Numbered from the stretch's first letter, positions 8,536 to 17,018 are shown. The stretch is DNA of 64,000 bases from Thalassotalea sp. (GCA_029237915.1 JAQWHD010000016.1:28727-92726), one strand, 5' to 3'. Notes: generated by a model not told the origin, from the letters alone. A program made the numbers and translations.

Positions 8536-8584
8536 TTTCTAGTTTCTAGTTTCTAGTTTCTAGTTTCTAGTTTCTAGTTTCTTG
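8536..8584. repeat. Heptanucleotide tandem repeat (TTTCTAG)x6 plus one variant
   Basis: Six perfect copies of TTTCTAG run from 8536 to 8577, and a seventh copy reads TTTCTTG. The array starts two bases after the stop codon of the minus-strand transporter gene and ends before its terminator. The unit, read as CTAGAAA, contains TAG and its length is not a multiple of three, so the array puts a stop in every frame. A decayed relative lies near 26.2 kb, again directly downstream of a minus-strand stop codon. Confidence 0.95.
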
Positions 8585-8586
8585 TT

Positions 8587-10011
8587 TTAGCCAAACATTG
8601 AATAACCAAAGTAAATTTTAGCTACTGTATTCACTAGAATAACAACCAGTACTACCGGGATAAAAGTACCTAATGAGATATCAACATACTTTGCCATTAA
8701 GGTATTAGCAAAGCCTGGATTACCTTCACTAAGCTCGGCGTTTAAGTTGTACTTTTTCCAGCGGTAACTAACGAATAAACAAATCAATAAACCATTCAAC
8801 GGTAAAATTGTGTCGTAAAACATATCGTAAATCACATCAAATAATGATTTAGTCGCGCCGCCGTAGGTAGTTAGTTCAGTTAAAAATGATACTAAACCAA
8901 ATGATAATGTAGATAAGGCAGCTAAAATACCACCCCACAAAAACATGTTTCCTAACGCTTTTTTACGAGTTTGTTTTTTCTCATCAATTAAATAAGCAAC
9001 TGGTACTTCCATAATAGAAACCAGTGACGTGATCGCCGCAAAAAATACTAATAAGAAAAATACTGAGGCAATCACGCTTGCTAAAAAGTAGCCTACGGTA
9101 AGCTGTAATGCTAAGAATATTTTAGGTAAGAAAACAAAAATCATCGACACTGAGCTTGAGCTTAAATCATCAGGGTTAATCTCAGGATTAAAAGAGAAAA
9201 TCGCAGGTAAAATCATTAAACCAGCAATAAATGCTACTGCGGTATCGGTAAGGGCGACTAATTTTGCTGAGTTAGGAATATTAGTTTCTTTACTGATATA
9301 TGAGCCATAGGTAATTAATATACCCATACCTAGTGATAACGAGAAGAAGGCTTGTGCTAGCGCGCCACTAATTACCGAGGGGGTGATCTTGTCTAAATCA
9401 GGTATAATATAAAACTTCAAACCTGCCATAGCATTATCTAAGGTTAATACAAAGATAACTAGTAATATCAGCATGATAAACAAGCCAGGCATCATTACTT
9501 TTGCTGCTCGCTCAATACCGTCTTTAACACCTGCTTTTAATATAAAAGCAACTAAACCACCAACACCGGCCATCGCTGTAAATAGATATAATGGGTTGTT
9601 GATTATAGTAGAGAAACCTTCGTTACTAGCCAAATAATCTAAATTACCGGTAAGGGTCATGACTAAATAGATTAATATCCAAATAGTTAATACAGTATAA
9701 AAAACAGCGATCATAAATGGGGTGATAATGCTCACTAGCCCAGCAAGACGCCAACGCGAATTTTCTCCAGCTAAAGCGCCATAAGCACCTACAGGATTTT
9801 TTGCTGTTTTACGACCTATGGCCATTTCAGCCATCATTACCGGTAAACATATAGCAAATACAAAAATAGCGTACATTAATAAAAATGCGCCGCCACCATT
9901 TTTAGCTGCGTTTACTGGAAAACCGACAATATTACCAATGCCTACAGCTGAACCAGCTGCTGCTAAGATAAAACCTAATTTTGAACTAAAATGCTCGCGT
10001 GGTGCACTCAT
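8587..10011 (-). CDS. Sodium-dependent transporter, NSS/SNF family
   Basis: This is a sodium-coupled symporter of 474 residues in the neurotransmitter:sodium symporter family, with about eleven or twelve hydrophobic helices. The first helix carries the signature GSAVGIGNIVGFPVNAAKNGGGAF (start near residue 20), where the unwound segment binds Na+ and substrate in LeuT-type transporters. Helix 6 region SLSLGMGILITYGSYI is also typical. Members import amino acids or related amines; bacterial ones often take tyrosine, tryptophan, leucine or alanine, and this substrate is not predictable. ATG at 10011 gives MSAPREHFSSKLGF, a normal NSS start. The 160 bp upstream hold three inverted repeats that could be regulatory sites. 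Confidence 0.92.
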   Translation of the reverse strand: MSAPREHFSSKLGFILAAAGSAVGIGNIVGFPVNAAKNGGGAFLLMYAIFVFAICLPVMMAEMAIGRKTAKNPVGAYGALAGENSRWRLAGLVSIITPFMIAVFYTVLTIWILIYLVMTLTGNLDYLASNEGFSTIINNPLYLFTAMAGVGGLVAFILKAGVKDGIERAAKVMMPGLFIMLILLVIFVLTLDNAMAGLKFYIIPDLDKITPSVISGALAQAFFSLSLGMGILITYGSYISKETNIPNSAKLVALTDTAVAFIAGLMILPAIFSFNPEINPDDLSSSSVSMIFVFLPKIFLALQLTVGYFLASVIASVFFLLVFFAAITSLVSIMEVPVAYLIDEKKQTRKKALGNMFLWGGILAALSTLSFGLVSFLTELTTYGGATKSLFDVIYDMFYDTILPLNGLLICLFVSYRWKKYNLNAELSEGNPGFANTLMAKYVDISLGTFIPVVLVVILVNTVAKIYFGYSMFG

Positions 10012-10072
10012 ATAAAAATCCTGATGTAAAAATCGTTATTATTATTCTAATTGATTAAGAAAGTTTTTTTGT

Positions 10073-10093
10073 TATTTTCAGTAACTGAAAATA
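10073..10093. promoter_or_regulatory. Perfect inverted repeat upstream of the NSS transporter
   Basis: TATTTTCAGT and ACTGAAAATA are exact inverted 10-mers around a single A, about 60 bp upstream of the transporter start. With no T run, this looks more like an operator than a terminator. Two weaker dyads follow at 10100-10114 (CTTGAT/ATCAAG) and 10150-10170 (TGTTACA/TGTAAACA). Confidence 0.5.
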
Positions 10094-10176
10094 GGTGATG
10101 CTTGATGCTATCAAGGATTTTCTCTGATGTCTTGTTTCTCATACTCGATTGTTACACTTTACTGTAAACATTTTGC

Positions 10177-10614
10177 TTATTTACTCTCTGTTGCATCGTC
10201 TTCTTGCTTATTTTTTTCTTCTTTCTCAGGGTGCCATTTATAAATTCCCATGATAGTACAGCTGTCATGTCTGTCCATATCGGCATCCGTGATCACTTTA
10301 TCGCCTCTAGATAAACAACTTGAACTACCCCTTGATACTGTAGCAATTCGCATCATCGCAAACTCTGGATCACAGGTACCAATAAGATCTAATTTATATT
10401 GCTCTTTACGGCGGTCAAAAACAATTAAGGCTTTGTTTTCACCTTCAATAGGACTCCAGCTATCCATAGTTCGGTTAAAGCACACTTGGTTAACTTCTTC
10501 ACCTTGACGAGGATCTACTTTTTTCGGTTGTGCATCGTCAGGGTTAACAGCACAAGCTGATAATAAGCTGACAGAAGACACTAATAAAATATTTTTTAAC
10601 ATAATCTTAAACAT
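10177..10614 (-). CDS. DUF6491-like lipoprotein
   Basis: This is a predicted lipoprotein of about 145 residues. The signal peptide ends in the lipobox LLSAC, so the cysteine would be acylated. The mature part has four further cysteines (QVCFNRT, GTCDPEF, SSCLSRGD, DSCTIMG), a spacing I associate with the DUF6491 family, and a charged C-terminal tail of Glu, Lys and Asp. Function is unknown. The reading frame opens with GTG at 10626, but ATG at 10614 gives a standard lipoprotein signal. It is not in an operon: the GH10 gene upstream on the same strand ends in its own terminator. Confidence 0.75.
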   Translation of the reverse strand: MFKIMLKNILLVSSVSLLSACAVNPDDAQPKKVDPRQGEEVNQVCFNRTMDSWSPIEGENKALIVFDRRKEQYKLDLIGTCDPEFAMMRIATVSRGSSSCLSRGDKVITDADMDRHDSCTIMGIYKWHPEKEEKNKQEDDATESK

Positions 10615-10687
10615 AGAAAGACTCACTTATAACGAACTCACTAGTATAACTATAGCTTAAAAATTAATAGCTTAACTATTTATGTAA

Positions 10688-10727
10688 TAAAAAAGCCCTA
10701 AATTACTTACTGCAATTTAGGGCTTTA
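10688..10727 (-). terminator. Terminator of the sulfatase-GH10 operon
   Basis: AAAGCCCTAAATT pairs with AATTTAGGGCTTT across a short loop, followed by a T-rich stretch on the minus strand. It is about 20 bp past the GH10 stop codon. Confidence 0.85.
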
Positions 10728-10746
10728 TTAACACTAAACTAAATGC

Positions 10747-12552
10747 TTATTTCAGTGTTATTTGTTGTGACGCTTGTTTGGCAAAGTCAATTAGGTGTGT
10801 GCTTTGCTTACCGTTAACTTGAGTAACGGTTACTTCATAGCGACCTTTAAAACCCCTAAAACTTAACTCGCCGGAGTTATTAGTATTGCTAGTTAACTTA
10901 GTATGCCAAGTTTCGTGGATAAGTTTGTCGTAAACTTGACCACTTAAGTTAAGCTCACCTTGCTCATTGTATAAATCGGTTAAGTTCCAATGCATAAAAG
11001 CATCAGTACTTGGGTGTGAGAAAAATACTGTGATTAAATCGTTAGTAAACTTTGCCTTTAACTCTTCATCAATTTCGAAAAAATCAAATTCGGTCATACT
11101 GATAGGTAAACCGAATTCGGCGAATCGGTTAAGTCGGTCGTAAATTTCACTAATAGGCATTGGCCCTTGATAATGTCCTTGTACACACACTTTATCAATA
11201 GCGTTATTATCGGTATAAAACTTCATCCAGTCATAATAGGCATCTTGATGCCAAGCATCATAGCGAGACACAATACCGTAATCATTGGCACAACGTTGTG
11301 CATTAGGGTTAGCTTCTTTAGCAGCCTTTAGCCACTCAATACTTGCTTCTTTACCGACTATATCGACAAAGTGATGCTCAGGTGATGGCTCATTTATTAC
11401 ATCCCAGTCAATTATTTGCTCAGGGTAAAGCGAAGCAAACTCTTTTACGTGTTTGATTAGCTCTTGTTGAAACTCCTCAGGATGCTTTTTGAAATACTCT
11501 TGCTGCTTTTCTATGTCTTTGTGAGCACTGCGGAAACGACCCCAAACTAGTGCATGGCCGCGAACTTTTAAATCGCGTTCAGCAGTCCACTGCATTGCTT
11601 TTTCGATAACCTCTGGCTTGTAATAACGCCATTTAAGTGCATTGTTGTACACGACTAAATTACACATTTCTTCAATGTTATTTAATTGCTGTTGCTTTTG
11701 CTCTTCGGTTAAGTTTTTCCTCTTGTTATCGAATAACTCTAATGCTTTTAAACCACAACCAAAGCCGTAGTCGTGACGGTTAAGCTCTATGTCAATTTTA
11801 GCATTAGTAACGGTTTGATTATTTGCATCAACAAGCTTAATTGCATAGTCCGCTTTACGAGTTTCTTCAATGCGAGCATTCGCTTCTGCGCGCCATGGTG
11901 CATCAGCTTGGTGACCAAAATATTTCATTTTTGTCATAGGTAAGCTAGCGACTGTTTGTTGTTGCTGATAATTAACTAATTCGAGCTCGGCAATTTGAAT
12001 TTGTTGTTTCTCTAAACCGCCTAATAACAAAGCTAAACGCATATTTTTTGTAGCTGTTTTGCCTTTAGTTTTCACTGGTACGAAAAATGTTTGCCACTGT
12101 TTAGTTAGCATTAAACGCTTATTTACTAGAGGCTTACCTTTTTGGTTATATCTAAAAAATAAATCCATTTGGCCAACGCTACCATCGGCTATTTCAGATT
12201 TTACGCTACGCGCAACAATTTTAAATAAAACTACATCACCTATAGCAACATTGGCATCATCAAAAGCAAATGGTACTTGTATGCCCCAAATTTTTGCCGA
12301 TTTTTTAAATACGTTAATATCTAAAACCTCAGGGTATTGTTTATTATCAATGGTTGTTTTTGCTATGGTTGCAAATTCATTGTTGGGAACAAGGTTAAGT
12401 AGCGCAGGTTTATATTGAACAACCTTGCCACCTTGAGGCGCTGTTTCTTTTTCGACAGCTATAGCTGTTTGGACCATTACTAGGCTAGATAACATTAGCG
12501 TACTAATAAAAGTTAGCATTTTTTTTGTTTTTAGTAGTCTTACTTTCGGCAT
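10747..12552 (-). CDS. GH10-like endo-xylanase with N-terminal carbohydrate-binding region
   Basis: This 601-residue exported glycosidase cuts a beta-1,4-linked xylan-like backbone, if family behaviour holds. Residues 1-32 form a signal peptide. Residues about 45-195 look like a beta-sandwich carbohydrate-binding module (CBM4/9-like), followed by the GH10 barrel to about 560. Catalytic residues are visible: acid/base E388 in DVINEP and nucleophile E488 in MTEFD, with RGHALVWG at 331-338. Helix and strand order are conserved, but several active-site contexts (for example HYQGPMP) are divergent, so the substrate may not be plain xylan. The last 50 residues may form a small beta domain. Its ATG overlaps the upstream sulfatase stop (TAATG), implying translational coupling and a joint role in desulfation and backbone cleavage. 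Confidence 0.88.
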   Translation of the reverse strand: MPKVRLLKTKKMLTFISTLMLSSLVMVQTAIAVEKETAPQGGKVVQYKPALLNLVPNNEFATIAKTTIDNKQYPEVLDINVFKKSAKIWGIQVPFAFDDANVAIGDVVLFKIVARSVKSEIADGSVGQMDLFFRYNQKGKPLVNKRLMLTKQWQTFFVPVKTKGKTATKNMRLALLLGGLEKQQIQIAELELVNYQQQQTVASLPMTKMKYFGHQADAPWRAEANARIEETRKADYAIKLVDANNQTVTNAKIDIELNRHDYGFGCGLKALELFDNKRKNLTEEQKQQQLNNIEEMCNLVVYNNALKWRYYKPEVIEKAMQWTAERDLKVRGHALVWGRFRSAHKDIEKQQEYFKKHPEEFQQELIKHVKEFASLYPEQIIDWDVINEPSPEHHFVDIVGKEASIEWLKAAKEANPNAQRCANDYGIVSRYDAWHQDAYYDWMKFYTDNNAIDKVCVQGHYQGPMPISEIYDRLNRFAEFGLPISMTEFDFFEIDEELKAKFTNDLITVFFSHPSTDAFMHWNLTDLYNEQGELNLSGQVYDKLIHETWHTKLTSNTNNSGELSFRGFKGRYEVTVTQVNGKQSTHLIDFAKQASQQITLK

Positions 12553-14063
12553 TACTTGGCGCTCACTTTTATTGGTTTAGGTAAGTCCCACTTCATCTTT
12601 TTACCCGGTTTACGATACTGGGCATTCGCATCAATTAACCAAGCATCAAGTTTGGCTTTTAACTGTTTTACTTTTTCTGGATTTTGCTTGGCAATGTTGT
12701 TGTTTTCGCCTAAATCGTCTTTTAGATTAAATAACTCAACAAAGCCGTCTTGATACCAGTTAATTAATTTCCAATCACCATCAATAACCGCTGAGCTGAT
12801 ACGATCGCCAGTAGAGTTTGGACGAGATATTGGCGAATGCCAAAACATAGGCTCGCGGGTGTAATTTTCACCTTTAGCGGCTTTAACGTAACTTACGCCA
12901 TCTAAATGATCTTGCGGACTTAACGCTAAGCCAGCAGCTTCGAGAATCGTCGGGTAGTGATCTGTCCCAGTAACTTGCACATCTGATTCACTATTTGCAG
13001 CGACAACGCCTGGCCATTTAATAATGTGTGGCACACGAATACCACCGTCATATAACCAACCTTTACCATGCTTATAAGGTAAGTTTGATGTAGCAAGCTC
13101 GCGAAGTTTTGGACCACGAGATGATAAACCGCCGTGATCTGAGGTAAAAATAACAATAGTATTTTTATCTAGGCCTAAGGCTTTTAATTTCGCATTTAGT
13201 TTACCAACACTGTCATCAACAGACTTAACCATAGCCGCATAAGTCGGATGATTTTGTAGGGTTTTTTGTAATGAAATCCCAGTACCATCAGATTCAAGAT
13301 CGTATTGCTTTTGACCTTTAACTGGCTTGCGGTCCATTTTCTTTAACTTGTCAGTGAAATAATCAGTATCTTTGCCTAAAGACTCAATTGGGGTATGTAC
13401 TGCATAATGAGATAGAACAAGTAAAAATGGTTGTTCTTTATGACGCTCAATAAAGCTTAATGCTTCAGTATTCATGCGGTCAGTTAAAAATTCACCTTTG
13501 GTGCCTTTAGCACTACCGAAAGTCTGTTTTCCTTTTTTAGATTTAGCGCCCCAAGGATAAAAATAACTGTCAGGTGCGCCGGCTGATGCGGCTAAAATGC
13601 TTTCATCAAAACCTTGCGCTTTTGGCCAACCATCGGCCTTTTTACCTAAATGCCATTTGCCAATAAAGCCAGTTGAATAACCGGCTTGTTGTAAATGCTC
13701 GGCAAAGGTTACTTTAGCAAGAGGTAATGCATTTAACTTATGATTTGCAAGGCTACTACCGGTGCGAGTTGGTGATTGACCACTCATAAAGCCAATACGA
13801 GAAGGTACACAACGCGGGTGAGATACATAAGTATTATTAAATTGCATGCCTTCGCTTGCTAATTGCGTAAGGTTAGGTGATTCATGAAAATCACTACCGT
13901 AACTAGCAAGATCTTGACGGCCCATATCATCAGAAATAATTAATACGATATTTGGTTTGATGTTATCAGTCGTTGTGTCTGTGTTGGTTTCGGCATTGGC
14001 TTGGTAACTACCTAAGCTAAGTACTAGGCCAGAGACTATTAATCTTAATTTCGGAAATTTCAT
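12552..14063 (-). CDS. S1-family sulfatase (formylglycine type), exported
   Basis: This arylsulfatase-family sulfatase of 503 residues removes sulfate esters from a polysaccharide or oligosaccharide. A signal peptide ends near QANA (residue 24). Calcium-binding DD45-46 sits in NIVLIISDDMG, the active-site cysteine C85 in CVPSR is the one oxidised to formylglycine, and GKWHLG lies at 135-140, with FTSDHGG further on. The sugar target cannot be read from this alone. It is the first gene of a two-gene operon with the GH10 enzyme. A palindromic LacI-type site is centred about 50 bp upstream of its start. Maturation needs a formylglycine-generating enzyme or anSME, neither of which is in the window. 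Confidence 0.92.
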   Translation of the reverse strand: MKFPKLRLIVSGLVLSLGSYQANAETNTDTTTDNIKPNIVLIISDDMGRQDLASYGSDFHESPNLTQLASEGMQFNNTYVSHPRCVPSRIGFMSGQSPTRTGSSLANHKLNALPLAKVTFAEHLQQAGYSTGFIGKWHLGKKADGWPKAQGFDESILAASAGAPDSYFYPWGAKSKKGKQTFGSAKGTKGEFLTDRMNTEALSFIERHKEQPFLLVLSHYAVHTPIESLGKDTDYFTDKLKKMDRKPVKGQKQYDLESDGTGISLQKTLQNHPTYAAMVKSVDDSVGKLNAKLKALGLDKNTIVIFTSDHGGLSSRGPKLRELATSNLPYKHGKGWLYDGGIRVPHIIKWPGVVAANSESDVQVTGTDHYPTILEAAGLALSPQDHLDGVSYVKAAKGENYTREPMFWHSPISRPNSTGDRISSAVIDGDWKLINWYQDGFVELFNLKDDLGENNNIAKQNPEKVKQLKAKLDAWLIDANAQYRKPGKKMKWDLPKPIKVSAK

Positions 14064-14107
14064 AAAGTTAACTCTGTTATATTATTTTCAGCTAAAGCAA
14101 CAATATA

Positions 14108-14121
14108 TGATATCGTTATCA
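14108..14121. promoter_or_regulatory. Candidate LacI-family operator in the sulfatase/DUF1800 divergent region
   Basis: TGATATCGTTATCA is a 14-bp dyad with 12 of 14 symmetric positions and a central CG, the usual form of LacI/GalR-family operators. It lies about 45 bp upstream of the sulfatase start and 144 bp upstream of the DUF1800 gene. The LacI-type gene at 17-18 kb is the natural candidate regulator; that link is inferred. Confidence 0.5.
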
Positions 14122-14264
14122 ATTGGAACTTACTCACTTTACTAAACATTTACACGCGCCAGGTAAATATGAATGTAAAGTTTTGTAAAAGGGTTAGCGA
14201 GATCAGCAATTGTTGTTAATGTTAAAGTTATCTAATTTGATCAGTCTATTTTGTAGGTACTAAA

Positions 14265-15617
14265 ATGAGTGTTATCAATACACAAGCGGTTATTGCCGTG
14301 AATCGGTTTGGTTTAGGCGCTAGGGGAGATGAGCTTGCACAAGCAAGTAAAAATCCTAAAGCTTGGTTAAAACAACAATTACAGCCAATTGTCTTTACTA
14401 ATAAGCTAATGTCATCGAATGAAATGTTTGTTGAATTAGCGAAATTAGGTGAAGCTCGTAAAGCCGCTAAAAAATCTACAAACGCTGATGAAGAATTCAA
14501 AAAAAATTCCAAAGACCGTAAGAAATTTTTAACTAAAAGTTACCGTGCTTTGTCTACAGATACTTTCAAAGAAGCGCTAAATTCAAACAATAGCCTTAGT
14601 TGGCGCTTGCTCGACTTTTTCTCAAATCACTTTAGCGTAACTGCCTCTGGCCCTGTAATGGGGGCTATATCTGCAACCCTAGAGCGTGAAGCGATTGCGC
14701 CAAACTTATTAGGTAATTTTGATGAGATGTTACTCGCCGTAAGCAAACATCCAGCTATGTTAATCTTTTTAAATAACGAAAGATCTTTTGGTCCTAATTC
14801 GCGCATTGGTAAAAAAGGCAAAGGCTTAAATGAAAACTTAGCTCGTGAAATATTAGAGCTACATACGTTAGGTGTTGATGGCGGCTATAAACAAGCAGAC
14901 GTTATCGAATTAGCTAAAGGTATCACAGGTTGGAGTGTGGCTAACCCCCGTAAAGATGACAGTGTTGGGTTTATCTATCGAGCTGCTGGTAAAGAGCCTG
15001 GCAACAGAATGTTATTAGGTAAAACCTATAAACAAAATAACATGGCGCAAGGGGAGGCTATGCTTAAAGATTTAGGCAACCACCCAAAAACTGCGCACTA
15101 TGTTTGTACTAAGTTAGTGAAACATTTTATTAGTGACAAGCCTTCTCCTGATCTAGTACAAAAACTGGTTAGTACCTGGCAAAAAAGCGGCGGTAATATT
15201 AAGCAAGTTATGACAACTCTGATCGATTCTGATTGGTCTTGGCAGGCAGACAGTCAAAAGTTTAAAACGCCGAGAGAATTTGTTATGTCATCGCTGCGCG
15301 CAGTGGGTAGAAAAGAGATAAAGCATAAAGAGTTATTTTTTACGTTAATGACTTTTGGTCAACAACCTATGCAAGCAGGTTCACCTGCTGGTTACAGTGA
15401 TGAGCAACAAGATTGGGATGGCGCTAATGCGTTAATGAGTAAAATTGATTGGGTGGCATTATTAGCTCGAAAAACTAAAGCAAATGCTGAAAAGGTTATG
15501 GCTAAAACCTTAGCTTTAACACCTGAGGTGTCTACTTATAAGGCAGTTGTTAGGGCTGAAAGTAGAACACAAGCTTTAGCATTACTGCTACTAAGCCCTG
15601 AATTTTTAAGAAGATAA
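14265..15617 (+). CDS. DUF1800 family protein
   Basis: I recognise this 450-residue protein as DUF1800, a family of unknown function. Family-typical sequence includes NRFGLGARGDEL near the N-terminus, WRLLDFFSNHFSV, LAREILELHTLGVDGGY and LAKGITGWSV. Near the C-terminus it has SPAGYSDEQQDWDG and ends LALLLLSPEFLRR. No signal peptide is visible at its own N-terminus. It is followed after 13 bp by a DUF1501 gene with a twin-arginine signal; this pair occurs together in many bacteria. One possibility is that it is carried out as a complex with the Tat-exported partner. Its place within the sulfatase island suggests a linked job, but no reaction is known. Confidence 0.88.
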   Translation: MSVINTQAVIAVNRFGLGARGDELAQASKNPKAWLKQQLQPIVFTNKLMSSNEMFVELAKLGEARKAAKKSTNADEEFKKNSKDRKKFLTKSYRALSTDTFKEALNSNNSLSWRLLDFFSNHFSVTASGPVMGAISATLEREAIAPNLLGNFDEMLLAVSKHPAMLIFLNNERSFGPNSRIGKKGKGLNENLAREILELHTLGVDGGYKQADVIELAKGITGWSVANPRKDDSVGFIYRAAGKEPGNRMLLGKTYKQNNMAQGEAMLKDLGNHPKTAHYVCTKLVKHFISDKPSPDLVQKLVSTWQKSGGNIKQVMTTLIDSDWSWQADSQKFKTPREFVMSSLRAVGRKEIKHKELFFTLMTFGQQPMQAGSPAGYSDEQQDWDGANALMSKIDWVALLARKTKANAEKVMAKTLALTPEVSTYKAVVRAESRTQALALLLLSPEFLRR

Positions 15618-15630
15618 CTGGAGAGTCATA

Positions 15631-16782
15631 ATGAAAAGACGCCAATTTGTAAAAATGCTCGGTGCATCTGCCTCATTAGTCATGATGCAATCTCCAGTGC
15701 TAGCGGCAATAAATAAAAGTCATAAAAAGCCGGCTAAAGTTGTTTGGTTGGTATTAAGAGGGGGGATGGACTCTCTGCATACCGTTGTACCTTATAACGA
15801 CCCAGATTATGCATCACTAAGACCGAAGTTAGCTAAAACATTTAAAAATGATTTATTGCCATTAAATTCAGATTTTGCTCTGCATCCGTCACTTAAACAT
15901 ATGCACAGTTTATATAAAAATAAACAAATGATGCCTATTGTCGCGGTTGGTTCAGGTTATCCTAAGCGATCTCATTTTGATGGCCAAGATTTTTTAGAAA
16001 GTGGCTTAACTACGATGGATCATGATACCGGCTGGTTAGGGCGAGCGATTAACTTATTACAAGTGCAGCCCAACAGTAAAGCATTAGCTGTGGCTAATTC
16101 AGTGCCGATTAGTTTACGCGATACTGAAAAAGTCAGTACTTGGTACCCATCGAATCTAAAAGATGCCGATGAAAATATCTATGAATCATTAATGGATCTA
16201 TATCAAGAGGATGAACTGCTATCATCACGCTTAAATGAAGGCTTAAATACTCAAGACATGGCAGGTAATAGCAAAACTAAGAAGAAGGGTAAGTTTGTTG
16301 ATTTGGCTCGTGCATGTGGAAAACTATTAGCCAGTAATAATGATACTGACTGTGCCATGCTCGAAGTTGGTGGTTGGGACACTCATAATAACCAATCATT
16401 TCGCTTAGCTCGGCAGCTTACAGACCTAGATAATGGTATTGCAGCGCTTCAAGAAGAGCTTGCAGATGACTGGCAAAATACAGTAGTTATGGTTGCTACA
16501 GAATTTGGCCGTACCGCGAAAGAAAATGGTACCGGAGGTACTGACCATGGTACTGGTGGTGCTATGTTTATGCTTGGCGGTGCTGTAAATGGCGGTAAGG
16601 TACTTGGACAATGGCCTGGTTTGAAACAAGAACAACTATTTGAAGGTCGCGATTTAATGCCAACGACAAGCACTTTTTCTTGGATTGCTACCGTGTTGCA
16701 GCAACATTGGCAGTTATCTAACGATGATATTTCAAAAGTATTCCCAAGTGCTCCAGCTTACAAGGTTAAATTAACAACTTAA
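15631..16782 (+). CDS. DUF1501 family protein with Tat signal
   Basis: This 383-residue protein belongs to DUF1501, which I understand to be related to the alkaline phosphatase/sulfatase superfamily. The N-terminus carries a twin-arginine motif (KRRQFVK) followed by a hydrophobic stretch ending near SPVLA, so it should be exported folded. Family sequence includes LVLRGGMDSLHTVVPY, RSHFDGQDFLESG, GGWDTHNNQ, and TEFGRTAKENGTGGTDHGTGG, where the His and Asp residues are likely metal ligands. It lies 13 bp after the DUF1800 gene with GGAGAG upstream and ends in a strong terminator. The function is unknown; context suggests an exported partner for polysaccharide or sulfate-ester metabolism. Confidence 0.88.
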   Translation: MKRRQFVKMLGASASLVMMQSPVLAAINKSHKKPAKVVWLVLRGGMDSLHTVVPYNDPDYASLRPKLAKTFKNDLLPLNSDFALHPSLKHMHSLYKNKQMMPIVAVGSGYPKRSHFDGQDFLESGLTTMDHDTGWLGRAINLLQVQPNSKALAVANSVPISLRDTEKVSTWYPSNLKDADENIYESLMDLYQEDELLSSRLNEGLNTQDMAGNSKTKKKGKFVDLARACGKLLASNNDTDCAMLEVGGWDTHNNQSFRLARQLTDLDNGIAALQEELADDWQNTVVMVATEFGRTAKENGTGGTDHGTGGAMFMLGGAVNGGKVLGQWPGLKQEQLFEGRDLMPTTSTFSWIATVLQQHWQLSNDDISKVFPSAPAYKVKLTT

Positions 16783-16825
16783 TTTAGCGAATAAAGCTTA
16801 TTTCAGGGCGGGACAAATGATAGAA

Positions 16826-16857
16826 AAAAGCCTTAATATAAATATTAAGGCTTTTTA
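16826..16857 (+). terminator. Terminator after the DUF1800-DUF1501 operon
   Basis: AAAAGCCTTAATA pairs with TATTAAGGCTTTT, followed by T. It abuts the left end of the palindromic repeat element. Confidence 0.88.
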
Positions 16858-17018
16858 TACCAATTTCATTAATTAAGTGAACTATGTTTTCATGAGAAAA
16901 AATGGATAAATACAAGGCATAAAATTTAGTAAGTAGTTATTCTACTTATAAATTTAATAACGCAGTAGTTATTCATTTTAGCCATTAAAAGTGAGCAGTA
17001 AATTAACGAACTTGGTAT
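16857..17018. repeat. Palindromic MITE-like element, about 160 bp
   Basis: The ends are imperfect inverted repeats: TACCAATTTCATTAATTAAG from 16858, and the reverse complement of the right end, which reads TACCAAGTTCGTTAATTTAC. Inside, 16922-16936 pairs with 16942-16955 (AAATTTAGTAAGTAG / CTACTTATAAATTT), and AAAATGGATAAATAC pairs with GTAGTTATTCATTTT, so the whole element can fold as one long hairpin. It has no coding capacity. It lies between the DUF1501 terminator and the lacI stop codon, with its right edge contributing bases at that stop. Such elements are moved by a transposase elsewhere in the genome. No clear target duplication is visible beyond a possible TA. Confidence 0.75.

Noticed and set aside
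8536..8584. CRISPR array
   Set aside because: The repeat is a 7-base tandem unit without spacers and no cas genes lie near.
12059..12418. Open frame antisense to the GH10 gene, and similar antisense frames under sulfatase, GH3, cytochrome and leu genes
   Set aside because: Lie within strongly supported genes in another frame, lacking start context and recognisable sequence.
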